NCBI GenBank assembly: GCA_937863205.1
Contig: CALMGA010000053.1
Coordinates: forward strand, 1 to 17,099
Direction: 5' to 3'
Source: an uncultured Beijerinckiaceae bacterium
GTDB lineage: Bacteria; Pseudomonadota; Alphaproteobacteria; Rhizobiales; Beijerinckiaceae
DNA: 17,099 nucleotides
Positions 1-7,497 of this stretch are shown piece after piece; positions within the stretch are counted from its first letter, which is position 1, and every line of letters begins with the position of its first letter. Both the position numbers and the translations under genes were made by a program. Under the pieces are notes generated by a model. The model saw only the letters and a program-made list of their open reading frames with translations, had not been told where the DNA came from and did not search any database.

Positions 1-834
1 CGCGACCTCATCGGCAAGCGCATCACCGGCTACATCAACTGGCACCGCGGCCGCTCGACGGCCCATTCGATGGAGGTTCTGGCCGCCCTGGTGACCGACC
101 TGCGCGACCAGAACCCGAGCCACGTTGCGATGACCGGCGATATCCTCAACCTTTGCCTGCCCGGCGAATTCCCGCTGGCTGAGGCGTGGCTGCGGACGCT
201 CGGCGAGCCGGGCGCGCAGGTGAGCTTCGTCGCCGGCAACCACGATGCCTACACGCGCGGCTCGCTGCCGACCCTGGCGCGCACCTTTGCCCCCTGGACC
301 CGCTCCGACGACAGCGGCCAGCCCGGCTATCCCTATCTCAAGAAGCGCGACGGCGTGGCGCTGATCGGCCTGTGTTCGGGCGTGCCGCGCGCGCCCTTCA
401 TCGCCTCGGGCCGGCTCGGCCACCAGCAGCGCGAGCGGTTGGAGCAGATGCTCGCCGACAGCGGGCGCGAAGGTTTCACGCGGGTCGTGATGCTGCACCA
501 TCCCCCGCGCATTTCCGACCCCGGCGGCCATATCGGGCGCGGCCTCAGCGACCATCTCGGCTTCGCCAAGGCGATCCGCCGGCACGGCGCCGAACTGATC
601 ATCCACGGCCACAACCACAAGCTCTTCGTCGACCGCATGCTCGGGCCGCGCAGGCCCGTGCCGGTCGTCGGCGTCCCGTCTGCTTCCGCGGTCAAGGGGC
701 GGCTGTGCAACCGCGCGGGCTACCACCTGTTCGCCATCGAGGGCGCGGGAGCATCGGCGACCATCGTCGCCCGGGCCCGCGGCCTGCTGCCCGGCGACCA
801 CCAGATCGGCGATCTCGGACATCTCGTTCTTTAG
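1..834 (+). CDS. Metallophosphoesterase (calcineurin-like), 5' end outside window
   Basis: The frame is open from the first base, so the gene starts upstream of the window; 277 residues are visible before the TAG stop. It is a binuclear-metal phosphoesterase of the calcineurin-like family, which hydrolyses phosphate mono- or diesters. Counting from the edge, visible family motifs are TGDILN (residues 45-50), GNHDAY (79-84), the HHPP metal-ligand motif near 156-159 and HGHNH near residue 202. The first family motif (DxH) would lie just upstream and is not seen. No signal peptide or membrane segment is visible in this part. The substrate cannot be read from the sequence; cyclic nucleotide, glycerophosphodiester and UDP-diacylglucosamine relatives share these motifs. 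An internal ATG at position 70 is not the start, because family-like sequence (KRITGYINWHRGR) lies upstream of it. Confidence 0.9.
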   Translation, partial: RDLIGKRITGYINWHRGRSTAHSMEVLAALVTDLRDQNPSHVAMTGDILNLCLPGEFPLAEAWLRTLGEPGAQVSFVAGNHDAYTRGSLPTLARTFAPWTRSDDSGQPGYPYLKKRDGVALIGLCSGVPRAPFIASGRLGHQQRERLEQMLADSGREGFTRVVMLHHPPRISDPGGHIGRGLSDHLGFAKAIRRHGAELIIHGHNHKLFVDRMLGPRRPVPVVGVPSASAVKGRLCNRAGYHLFAIEGAGASATIVARARGLLPGDHQIGDLGHLVL

Positions 835-991
835 GGCGGCGATCTCCAGGCCGCATCGGCCAACTTGCCATATGTCGGCAGAACGGATGCGACGCTCGCC
901 CGAGGGCCGAGAGCCGCCCTTGGATGTGCCGGCTTGCGCGCCCGCCGGCCGGCTCGCACTCCTGGACGCGAGGCGGCGGGGCCGTGAACCC

Positions 992-1460
992 TCACACTCC
1001 CAGGCGCAGGCGATAGGCGTAGCTGTCGCCGCGAAACAGCCCTTCCACGTACTCGATCATCCGCCCACGCTCGTCATAGGATCGGCGTTTGATGAGGAGG
1101 CAGGGGTGGGGAACCTTGAAGCCGAAGATCGCGCATTCGTCGGGCGTCGGCATGGTCGCCTCGATCGACTGCTCGCAGGAGGTGAGCCGTGTGCCGAATC
1201 GGCTGAGCGAGGCGTAGACCGACCCGTCGGTGTCGACGGTGGCCAGTTCGGGAACGGCGGTGAGGTTGTACCAGGCGAGTTCGTCGGACAGCGGAATGCC
1301 GTCGCCGCGCCGCACCCTGTCAAGCTTGAGGAGCGGGGCGTTGGAGGGCAGGCCGAAGATGGAAGCGATGGCGCGGTCCGGCCCGATCGAACGGGTCATC
1401 GAGATGAGCGGGGACGAGCATCCGATCTTCGCCCTGACGCTCAACATCGAGAACCGGCGG
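992..1460 (-). pseudogene. GntR/HutC-family regulator remnant, UTRA domain only
   Basis: On the minus strand the last ~150 residues read as a UTRA ligand-binding domain, the effector half of HutC-subfamily GntR repressors. Recognisable blocks are PDRAIASIFGLP, then APLLKLDRVRRGDGIPLSDE, then CEQSIEA, and a C-terminal EYVEGLFRGDSYAYRLRL ending in TGA at 992-994. The usual N-terminal winged helix-turn-helix (about 70 residues) is absent. Upstream of roughly 1440-1470 the minus frame stays open only because it is antisense to a LuxR-type fragment. The protein could not bind DNA as a GntR regulator. GC in the remnant is about 60% (my count of lines 1021 and 1081), below its surroundings. The break point is approximate. 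Confidence 0.75.
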
Positions 1461-1931
1461 CTGGTCGGCCGGACGCGGGACGTGAGCCGGCGGATGGGCC
1501 GGATGCTGGATGGCCTGCTCGGCTGCGAACCGACGAGCCGAAACGAACTCACGTTCCTGCCTTCGGCGACCGGGACGGCGCTGGTCGTGCGCGGGCGACG
1601 GGTTTGCGACGGCTTCGTCTTGCCCCAAGTGGTCGCCGTGCTGACGTTCCTGGACCCAGGGTCGTGCGTGCTTCCCGATGCCACCCTCCTGCAGAGCGCC
1701 TTCGCGCTGACGGCGAGCGAGGCCGGCGTCGCGCTGGGGATCGCCGCCGGGCAGACGTTGCGCGAAATCGCCGCCGCGCGCGGGATCGCCGTGCCGACCG
1801 TGCGCAGCCACCTGAAGAGCGTGTTCGGGAAAACGCAAACGCATCGCCAGTCGGCGCTGGTCGCGCTCCTCCTGTCGCTGCAAACTCCGGGCGCGCCCGG
1901 CGGCGGACGCCGTTCCCGCCTGATTTCCTGA
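1461..1931 (+). pseudogene. LuxR-type regulator remnant, C-terminal HTH half
   Basis: The plus-strand reading from about 1470 matches the C-terminal half of alphaproteobacterial LuxR-type regulators: a degraded sensor end (FVLPQVVAVLTFLDPG), then the HTH. The HTH begins LTASEAGVALGIAAGQTL near 1707 and continues with a recognition-helix region TVRSHLKSVFGKTQTHRQSA. The first ~200 residues normal for this family are missing, and upstream sequence becomes antisense to the GntR UTRA remnant. The domain itself ends near LVALLLSL (about 1883). The last 16 residues run into sequence containing a short direct repeat. I see no start codon with a ribosome binding site in front of the HTH, so I treat it as a pseudogene. 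A short HTH-only product cannot be excluded. Confidence 0.7.
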
Positions 1932-1950
1932 CCCCGCTTAATTTCCTGAC
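1923..1950. repeat. Paired direct repeat ATTTCCTGAC, possible insertion-element end
   Basis: ATTTCCTGAC occurs at 1923-1932 and again at 1941-1950, 18 bases apart, just past the LuxR fragment. On the minus strand this reads GTCAGGAAAT twice. Closely spaced short repeats of this kind occur near the ends of IS21-family elements, so this may be a leftover end. No transposase gene or target-site duplication is visible, so the assignment is inference. Confidence 0.3.
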
Positions 1951-2009
1951 ATTGCCCCTGCGGACCGTCGGCGCGAGGACACACCCGATCGCAAGCCATC
2001 GGGCTCGGC

Positions 2010-2038
2010 TTGTTTCACGCGCCGGCCTCCGCTAGCCT
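2010..2038 (+). promoter_or_regulatory. Candidate promoter for the HpnO-like gene, predicted leaderless
   Basis: TTGTTT (2010-2015) and TAGCCT (2033-2038) are separated by exactly 17 bases. The -10 region, GCTAGCCT in context, partly resembles alphaproteobacterial housekeeping promoters. Initiation six or seven bases after the -10 would fall on the ATG at 2045. No Shine-Dalgarno sequence precedes that ATG, which fits a leaderless transcript. Confidence 0.4.
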
Positions 2039-2044
2039 TTTTCC

Positions 2045-3469
2045 ATGAGCCAGCCCGAAACGACCCAAGCCGGATCGAGAGCGCCCTTCGACATCGGCAC
2101 CCTTCTCGCCGAGCGCGAACCCGAGCGCTACGCCCTGCACACCGCCCACATGAACGAGCAGATGGTGCGGGTTCTGCAGACCATCGGCTACGACGTCGGT
2201 TTCCGCGCGGGCCAGGGGCAATACCTGTTCGACCGCAAGGGCGACCGCTACCTCGACCTCCTGTCGGGCTGGGGCGTGTTCGGCATCGGCCGCAACCATC
2301 CCGTGCTGCGCGACGCGCTCAAGGCCGTGCTCGGCTCCGACCTGCCCAACCTCATCCAGATGGACGTCAGCGTGCTCTCGGGCGTGCTCGCCGAGCGGCT
2401 GCTCGCCTACACGCCCTGGCTCGATAAGGTGTTCTTCTCCAACTCCGGCGCCGAAGCGGTAGAGGCGGCGATCAAGTTCGCCCGCTGCGCCACCGGCCGC
2501 GGCGAGATCGTCTACGCCGACCACGCCTTCCACGGCCTGTCCTACGGCGCCCTGTCGCTGACCGGCGACCCGCAGTTCCGCAACGGCTTCGGCGCGCTGC
2601 TGCCGGGCTGCACCGAAGTGCCGTTCAACGACCTTGCCGCGCTGGACGCCAAGCTGCGCACCAAGCAGGTCGCCGCCTTCATCGTCGAGCCGATCCAGGG
2701 CAAGGGCGTCAACATTCCCGATGACGACTACCTCGCCGGCGTCCAGGCCCTGTGCCGCAAACACGGCACGCTGTTCGTCGCCGACGAGATCCAGACCGGG
2801 CTCGGGCGCACCGGCAAGTTCCTCGCGATCGAGCACTGGGGCGTCGAACCCGACATGGTGCTGATCGCCAAGGCGCTCTCGGGCGGCCACGTGCCGGTCG
2901 GCGCGGTGCTGACGCGCAAGCAGGTGTTCGCCAAGGTGTTCTCGCGCATGGACAAGGCGGTGGTGCACGGCTCCACCTTTTCCAAGAACGACATGGCGAT
3001 GGCCGCCGGCCTCGCCACGCTGGAGGTGATCGAGAGCGAGGGGCTGGTTGCCAACGCCGCAAGCCGGGGCGAGCGGCTGATGGCGGCGTTCCGCGAGATG
3101 GCGGAGCGCTACGAGTTCGTGAAGACGGTGCGCGGCAAGGGGCTGATGATCGGGCTGGAGTTCGGCAGCCCGCGCTCGCTCAAGCTCAAGGCGGCGTGGT
3201 CGCTCTTGGAAACCGCCAACGCCGGCCTGTTCTCCCAGATCATCGTGATCCCGATCTTCAAGGACCATAAGATCGTCGTGCAGGTCGCCGGCCACGGGCT
3301 CAACGTCATCAAGCTGTTGCCGCCACTCACCATCACGGACACCGATTGCGATTGGATCGAGAGCGCCTTCGAGGACGTGGTGGCCGACGCCCACAGGGTG
3401 CCCGGCGCCGTGTGGAGCCTCGGCAAGACTCTGGCCGGCCATGCGATGAAGGCGCGCGCGGGGGCGTAG
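2045..3469 (+). CDS. hpnO: HpnO-like class III PLP-dependent aminotransferase
   Basis: This 474-residue protein is a class III (acetylornithine/ornithine-type) aminotransferase. Visible elements are the phosphate-binding SNSGAEAVEAA (132-142), AFHG (161-164), VEPIQGKG (214-221), the PLP-contacting DEIQTGLGRTG (247-257), and the Schiff-base lysine K276 in IAKALSGGHVPVGA. Overall pattern, especially SGWGVFGIGRNHP early and the tail region FKDHKIVVQVAGHG then VPGAVWSLGKTL, recalls HpnO, which is thought to aminate the hopanoid side chain to give aminobacteriohopanetriol. That assignment is from memory of the family, so a different amino donor/acceptor pair remains possible. No other hpn gene is in the window, so it would be a detached pathway gene. 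The start at 2045 has no Shine-Dalgarno sequence; a promoter-like element sits directly in front of it. Confidence 0.85.
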   Translation: MSQPETTQAGSRAPFDIGTLLAEREPERYALHTAHMNEQMVRVLQTIGYDVGFRAGQGQYLFDRKGDRYLDLLSGWGVFGIGRNHPVLRDALKAVLGSDLPNLIQMDVSVLSGVLAERLLAYTPWLDKVFFSNSGAEAVEAAIKFARCATGRGEIVYADHAFHGLSYGALSLTGDPQFRNGFGALLPGCTEVPFNDLAALDAKLRTKQVAAFIVEPIQGKGVNIPDDDYLAGVQALCRKHGTLFVADEIQTGLGRTGKFLAIEHWGVEPDMVLIAKALSGGHVPVGAVLTRKQVFAKVFSRMDKAVVHGSTFSKNDMAMAAGLATLEVIESEGLVANAASRGERLMAAFREMAERYEFVKTVRGKGLMIGLEFGSPRSLKLKAAWSLLETANAGLFSQIIVIPIFKDHKIVVQVAGHGLNVIKLLPPLTITDTDCDWIESAFEDVVADAHRVPGAVWSLGKTLAGHAMKARAGA

Positions 3470-3506
3470 CGCCTCCGCCATGTCCGCATGAACCGGCCGG
3501 CGCGTG

Positions 3507-3524
3507 AAGGGCGAAGCCGCCCTT
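3507..3524. terminator. Small hairpin between convergent genes
   Basis: AAGGGCG (3507-3513) and CGCCCTT (3518-3524) form a perfect 7-bp stem with a 4-base loop. It lies between the ends of the two convergent genes and overlaps the stop codon of the siderophore-interacting gene (3523-3525). No T-run follows on either strand, so it could be a weak bidirectional terminator or an RNA 3'-end stabiliser. Confidence 0.4.
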
Positions 3525-4296
3525 ACGACATCTTTTCGTGGGCGTCCGCCTCGCCCTTGCGCCAATAGCCGCCGGCCTTCATCCAGCCCGGCGGATGGTT
3601 CAACGCGTTGAAGTGAGCGCGGATGGCGTGCGCGACCGCCGCCTCGGCGGCGATCCAGACGAAGGTTTCGGGTTGCAGCTCGATCAAGCGGAGGGCTGAC
3701 AGCAGCGCGGTGGGATCGTCGGCGGCCGCGGCGGGACGATGCGCCCACAGGGCCGTCAGCTCCGCTGATGTCTCGAACACCTGCTGTTCCCGCGGCCTGG
3801 TCACGGCGACGACGCTGGTGATCCGCGTGCCGGCCCCGGCCTCCTCGATGCGGCGGCCGCTGGCGGGCAGCGCCGTTTCGTCGCCGACGAGCAGCCAGCG
3901 CCGGATGTCGGAGGCGATCACCGCCGACCCCTTCGGGCCGCCGACCTGCCCACTGTCGCCCGGCCGGGCGTCCCGGGCCCCCGCGGTCGCCGGGCCGGCC
4001 GCGGAGTCAGACCCATGCAGGGCGAAGTCGATCGTAAGCGTCCGCGCTTCGGGATTGTACCGGCGGGGCGTGTAGTCCCGGCGCTCGGTCTCGCCCGACG
4101 GCGTCGGCGCGAGGATCTTCACGTGATCGTCGAAGCCGAGCGAGGTGAAGTCGGCCAGCTCGTCGCCCCCGAGCGTGAGGCGCAGCATGCCGGGCGTCAG
4201 CTGGACGGTGCTCTCGACCCGCAGCGAGCGGATCTTCAGCGCATGGCGCACGCGCTCGATGCGCGGTTCGGCCGTTTGGTCTTGAACGAAGGTCAT
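3523..4296 (-). CDS. Siderophore-interacting protein (FAD-dependent ferric-chelate reductase)
   Basis: A 257-residue cytoplasmic flavoprotein of the SIP/ViuB family. These enzymes use NAD(P)H and FAD to reduce Fe(III)-siderophores after import and so release the iron. The order is typical: an N-terminal FAD-binding barrel with the flavin motif RDYTPRRY (73-80), a GPKGS turn (120-124), then the SIP-type NAD(P)H domain with GDETALPA (138-145), the core WIAAEAAVAHAIR (214-226) and the C-terminal signature GYWRKGEAD (243-251). Length matches the family. The ATG at 4296 is preceded by a GGGGA-like ribosome binding site (minus strand). It stands alone: no siderophore receptor, ABC transporter or biosynthesis gene is adjacent. 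I could not identify a convincing Fur box in the 190 bases upstream. Confidence 0.9.
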   Translation of the reverse strand: MTFVQDQTAEPRIERVRHALKIRSLRVESTVQLTPGMLRLTLGGDELADFTSLGFDDHVKILAPTPSGETERRDYTPRRYNPEARTLTIDFALHGSDSAAGPATAGARDARPGDSGQVGGPKGSAVIASDIRRWLLVGDETALPASGRRIEEAGAGTRITSVVAVTRPREQQVFETSAELTALWAHRPAAAADDPTALLSALRLIELQPETFVWIAAEAAVAHAIRAHFNALNHPPGWMKAGGYWRKGEADAHEKMS

Positions 4297-4486
4297 GGGT
4301 GTCCCCGAGGAAGCCGAAGCGTCGATCTGCAGGACATGGAGCCGCGCAGATCGAGGCGACGAGCCATTCGATCCTGCGCGTTGATTGACGTGAACGCTTA
4401 CGGCCAGCGGGTCTGGCTGTGGTTCCAGCTAGTCCGCCGCCAATCATGTGTCAACGTGGGGCCCAGTCGAGCGTTTCATTTTGGAA

Positions 4487-5023
4487 TCAGTCGCAGGCGA
4501 TGGTCGCGCTTGGAAACATTTGCCTCACCTCTTCAAAGGTGATGACGGTTCCGAACTTCGCGAGCTGAGGAGCATAGTCCTGAAGCTTCGACGAGCTGCA
4601 AAGGAGGACTGTAGCAGCATCCGAATGCGGGACGACTGCCCTCGGTGCCGAGACCGACCAGCATTTGGCTCGGAGAGCGTAGTTTCCGGCCTGATCTTTA
4701 TCGGCAGGAAAACGATCGGTCGGTTGCTTCACTTCGAAATGCAAGGCGAAGCGCTCGCCGCTTGCCGTCGCGAAGATGGCGAGCAAATCCGTTTCCTGTC
4801 CCGAGCAGCCGGGGCAACGGCATTTTTCCGAGAAATGCGAGCGCCACCAGGTCGCGGAAGCCTTGCTTCTGCGCAGGCGCATCTCATCGACGAGAAGACA
4901 AGCGTTCTGCGCATGGCATGCGAACTTCGTCCGTCGCAGGACCCAGGCTCGAAATGCGCAATCCGCTGCCAACCCGTTCGCGAACGGTTCGGCATAGGCA
5001 AATTCCAGCGAGCCATAGCGCAT
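4487..5023 (-). CDS. Conserved hypothetical protein with PD-(D/E)XK nuclease-like core
   Basis: A 178-residue protein of unknown function. Reading from ATG 5023, a cysteine cluster CRCPGC (68-73) is followed by ETDLLAIF (77-84) and, 13 residues on, HFEVKQ (95-100). D79 with E97-x-K99 fits the D...ExK active site of PD-(D/E)XK nucleases; the cysteines could bind a metal. Tryptophan-rich TWWRSHF (58-64) precedes the core. No signal peptide or membrane segment is visible. The start at 5023 is chosen because GAGGTGG lies 5 bases upstream; a longer TTG-started reading to 5092 would overlap the upstream gene. It begins 58 bases after the aminotransferase stop on the same strand. GC over 4501-5040 is about 59% by my count, against ~70% around it, which suggests recent acquisition. 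The nuclease assignment is motif-based only. Confidence 0.7.
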   Translation of the reverse strand: MRYGSLEFAYAEPFANGLAADCAFRAWVLRRTKFACHAQNACLLVDEMRLRRSKASATWWRSHFSEKCRCPGCSGQETDLLAIFATASGERFALHFEVKQPTDRFPADKDQAGNYALRAKCWSVSAPRAVVPHSDAATVLLCSSSKLQDYAPQLAKFGTVITFEEVRQMFPSATIACD

Positions 5024-5028
5024 TCCGA

Positions 5029-5035
5029 CCACCTC
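5029..5035 (-). promoter_or_regulatory. Shine-Dalgarno site fixing the start of the nuclease-like gene
   Basis: On the minus strand GAGGTGG lies 5 bases before the ATG at 5023. It decides between this start and upstream in-frame alternatives such as TTG at 5092. Confidence 0.6.
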
Positions 5036-5081
5036 GGATCCTGTCCGGCCCCACGTCCTCGCGCGCGTCGCATCCAGCGAC

Positions 5082-6227
5082 CTACCCGTCAAAAGCCCCG
5101 CGCAGCCGATGCACGGCCTCTTCCACCTCCGCCGTGGTGACGGCGAAGGAGAAGCGCAGGTACCGGTGGCCGGCGACCGGATCGAAGTCGCGCCCCGTCG
5201 CCAGCGCCACGCCCGTGTCGGTCAGGATGCGGCGTGCGAAAACGAGGCTGTCGTCGGTGAGGTGGCCGACATCGGCGTAGAGGTAGAAGGCGCCGTCCGG
5301 CGGCGCGATCGCGCCCATGCCCGGCTGCCCCAAGCCCAGCCGCGGCAGGGCGTCGAGCAGCAGCGAACGGTTGCGCCGGTAGGTTTCGACGTGGCCGTCG
5401 AGTTCGTCGCGGGCCGCCATCGCCGCCAGCGCGGCATGCTGGGCGAGCGAGGGCGGGGTGAGGAAGAAGTTGGCGCTGTAGGCTCGGATGCGCTCGACCT
5501 GATCGGGCGGGCACACCAGCCAGCCGAGCCGCCAGCCGGCCATGCTCCAATATTTCGAGAAGCTGTTGACCACCAGCGCGTCGGGCGCGAACGCCAGCAG
5601 GGATCGCGCGGGATCGCCGTAGCTCAGGCCGTGGTAGATCTCGTCCGACACGAGGCGGATGCCGCGCTCCCGCGCCAGGGCGGCGATGGCCCGCAGCTCG
5701 GCCGGCGCGATGATCGTGCCGGTCGGATTGGCCGGGCTGGCGATGATCGCACCGGCCGGCGGTGGATCGAGCGCGGCCAGCGCTTCGGCCGTGAGCTGGA
5801 AGCGCGTCGCCGGCCCGCAGGCGATCTCCACCGGCACCATGTGCAGCGCCCGCACCACGTTGCGGTAAGCGACGTAGCCCGGCCGGGCGAAGGCGATGCG
5901 GTCGCCGGGCGAGAACTGCGTCGCCAGCGCCAGCAGCAGGGCCGGCGAGGCGCCCGCCGTCAGCAGGATGCGCTCGGGCTCGATCGCGAGCGCGTAGTCG
6001 CTCCGGTACAGCGCCGCGATGGCTTCGCGCAGCGCGGGACTGTCCCAGTAGCCCATCGGGTCGCGGCCGAGCACGCGCTGCGCCGCTTCGATCGCCCGGC
6101 GCGGCGCCCCGGTGGAGGGCTGGCCGAACTCCATGTGGATGACCGAGCGCCCGGCCGCCTTCAGCTCGTGGGCGAGGCGGCTGATGGCGAGGGTGTGGAA
6201 GGCGGAAACGGCGGCTTGCGGACGCAA
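5082..6227 (-). CDS. Class I/II PLP-dependent aminotransferase
   Basis: A 381-residue fold-type I aminotransferase of the aspartate/aromatic superfamily. Motifs seen: HMEFGQPSTGAP near the N-terminus (31-42), PANPTG (166-171) with the pyridoxal-contacting N168, SDEIYHGLSYG (194-204) with D195 and Y198, and the Schiff-base lysine K225 in NSFSKYWSMAGWRLGW. YLRFSFA near the C-terminus carries the expected carboxylate-binding arginine. Substrate is not predictable; the family includes aspartate, aromatic and branched-chain transaminases. The start is a TTG at 6227. I accept it because the family-like sequence begins immediately after it (RPQAAVSAFHTLAISRLAHEL) and no ATG or GTG fits better. It follows the YbdK-type gene by 5 bases, so the two are almost certainly co-transcribed and probably translationally coupled. 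Confidence 0.9.
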   Translation of the reverse strand: MRPQAAVSAFHTLAISRLAHELKAAGRSVIHMEFGQPSTGAPRRAIEAAQRVLGRDPMGYWDSPALREAIAALYRSDYALAIEPERILLTAGASPALLLALATQFSPGDRIAFARPGYVAYRNVVRALHMVPVEIACGPATRFQLTAEALAALDPPPAGAIIASPANPTGTIIAPAELRAIAALARERGIRLVSDEIYHGLSYGDPARSLLAFAPDALVVNSFSKYWSMAGWRLGWLVCPPDQVERIRAYSANFFLTPPSLAQHAALAAMAARDELDGHVETYRRNRSLLLDALPRLGLGQPGMGAIAPPDGAFYLYADVGHLTDDSLVFARRILTDTGVALATGRDFDPVAGHRYLRFSFAVTTAEVEEAVHRLRGAFDG

Positions 6228-6232
6228 ACCCG

Positions 6233-7351
6233 TCAGATCACCGTTTCCGCCGCCAGCGAGCGGACCACGTCGCGCAGCGCCGCTTCCGCGCCCCCGGATT
6301 GGCCCTTGTCACGGAAGCAGTGAAGCTGGCGGTCGGCGCTGGTGCCGCGCTTGAGGATGTCCCTGGTTTTTTCCACCCAGGCGGTGGCGCCGAGCGCGGC
6401 GGCATCCTCGGCGCAAAGCGCGATCGCCGCGTCGAGCACCTCCGGCACGGTGATCACCCCGCCCTCGGCGGCGTTGACGAACTTGGCGTCGAGCCCACCC
6501 TGCTGCGCCTGCCAGATGTTCTCGGCCGCGATGCCGCGCTCCACCGGGCCGAAGCCGGCGTTGAGGTCGGGGCGCCGGTGCACGGCGCGCAGCAGCGAGC
6601 GGTAAAGGGCGGCGATCGCCACCGCATCGTCGAGCCGCGTGCAGCTGTCGCAGACCCGCAGTTCCAGCGTCGGGAACTTGTTCGAGGGCCGGATCAGCCA
6701 CCACACGAAGCTGGCGTTCTCCATCACCTGCGCCGATACCAGCCGGTCGATGAAGCGGTCGTACTGCCCCTGGTCGGCGAACAGCTCGGGCAGGCCCATG
6801 CGCGGCCATTCCGAGAAGGCGGCGAGGCGGAAGCCCTTCAGCCGGCTGTCGCTGCCCTGCCAGAACGGCGAGGAGGTCGATAAAGCATAGAACAGCGGCA
6901 GGAAGGGGGTGACCCGGTTCATCAGGTCGATGCGCCTGCCGGGATCGGGCACCTCGACGTGGATGTGCATGGCGCACACCATCGAGCGGGCGGCGATGAG
7001 GCCGAATTCCGCTTCCAGCTGGCGGTACCGCTCCTTTTCCGTGGTGTGCTGCTCGCCTTCGCGTCCCAGCGGATGGCTGCCGGCGGCGAACATCCGCAGG
7101 CCGTGGTCGGCGGCGATCTTCGACAGGTCGGCACGCATGCGGGCGAGCGCGTCGTGCGCCGCATCAAGGCTCGTGCCCGGCTCGCTCTGCACCTCGACCT
7201 GCCCTTTCAGCAGCTCGTGGGAGGCCGGCTCGACCTTGGCCGCCGCCGCCTCGTGGAAGCCGTCGAGCGCGGCGGCGGCCGGCGAATGGCCGGTCTGCCC
7301 GTCGGCGAGGAAGTATTCTTCCTCGATGCCGAACTTGAACTCTTCCGACAT
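6233..7351 (-). CDS. ybdK: YbdK-type carboxylate-amine ligase (glutamate-cysteine ligase 2 family)
   Basis: A 372-residue ATP-dependent ligase of the GCS2/YbdK family, which joins a carboxylate to an amine; the E. coli member has weak glutamate-cysteine ligase activity and its physiological substrate is uncertain. Visible signatures: FGIEEEYFL (7-15), the metal/substrate segment MHIHVEVPD (128-136), SPFWQGSDSRLKGFR (161-175), FPTLELRVCD (226-235) and the ENIW block (277-280). Length is normal for the family. The ATG at 7351 has a good GGAGG ribosome binding site just upstream (minus strand). The stop is 5 bases before the class I/II aminotransferase, which suggests that the ligase and the transaminase act on linked metabolites. 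The true substrate pair is unknown. Confidence 0.92.
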   Translation of the reverse strand: MSEEFKFGIEEEYFLADGQTGHSPAAAALDGFHEAAAAKVEPASHELLKGQVEVQSEPGTSLDAAHDALARMRADLSKIAADHGLRMFAAGSHPLGREGEQHTTEKERYRQLEAEFGLIAARSMVCAMHIHVEVPDPGRRIDLMNRVTPFLPLFYALSTSSPFWQGSDSRLKGFRLAAFSEWPRMGLPELFADQGQYDRFIDRLVSAQVMENASFVWWLIRPSNKFPTLELRVCDSCTRLDDAVAIAALYRSLLRAVHRRPDLNAGFGPVERGIAAENIWQAQQGGLDAKFVNAAEGGVITVPEVLDAAIALCAEDAAALGATAWVEKTRDILKRGTSADRQLHCFRDKGQSGGAEAALRDVVRSLAAETVI

Positions 7352-7497
7352 GGGGGCCTCCGGATTGGCGGATTGCGTTTCGGGCCGATCGACGCCCAGC
7401 GATTTTTGGACCGGTGCCGATGCGGCAAAGCCGTCGATCGCCCGAACCGGACGCCAAGTCGACGTTGCGCCGCCTCGGCCTCCGGCCGGCAGGGCGA

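Noticed and set aside
992..1999. A 335-residue minus-strand open frame that appears as one long protein
   Set aside because: Only its last ~150 residues match a domain (UTRA). The rest is antisense to a recognisable LuxR-type HTH and has no domain of its own.
2015..3748. A 577-residue minus-strand open frame opposite the HpnO-like gene
   Set aside because: Antisense shadow: the plus strand carries all class III aminotransferase motifs including the PLP lysine.
4007..4447. A minus-strand open frame overlapping the start of the siderophore-interacting gene
   Set aside because: It is an alternate frame across that gene and its leader, without domain or ribosome binding site.
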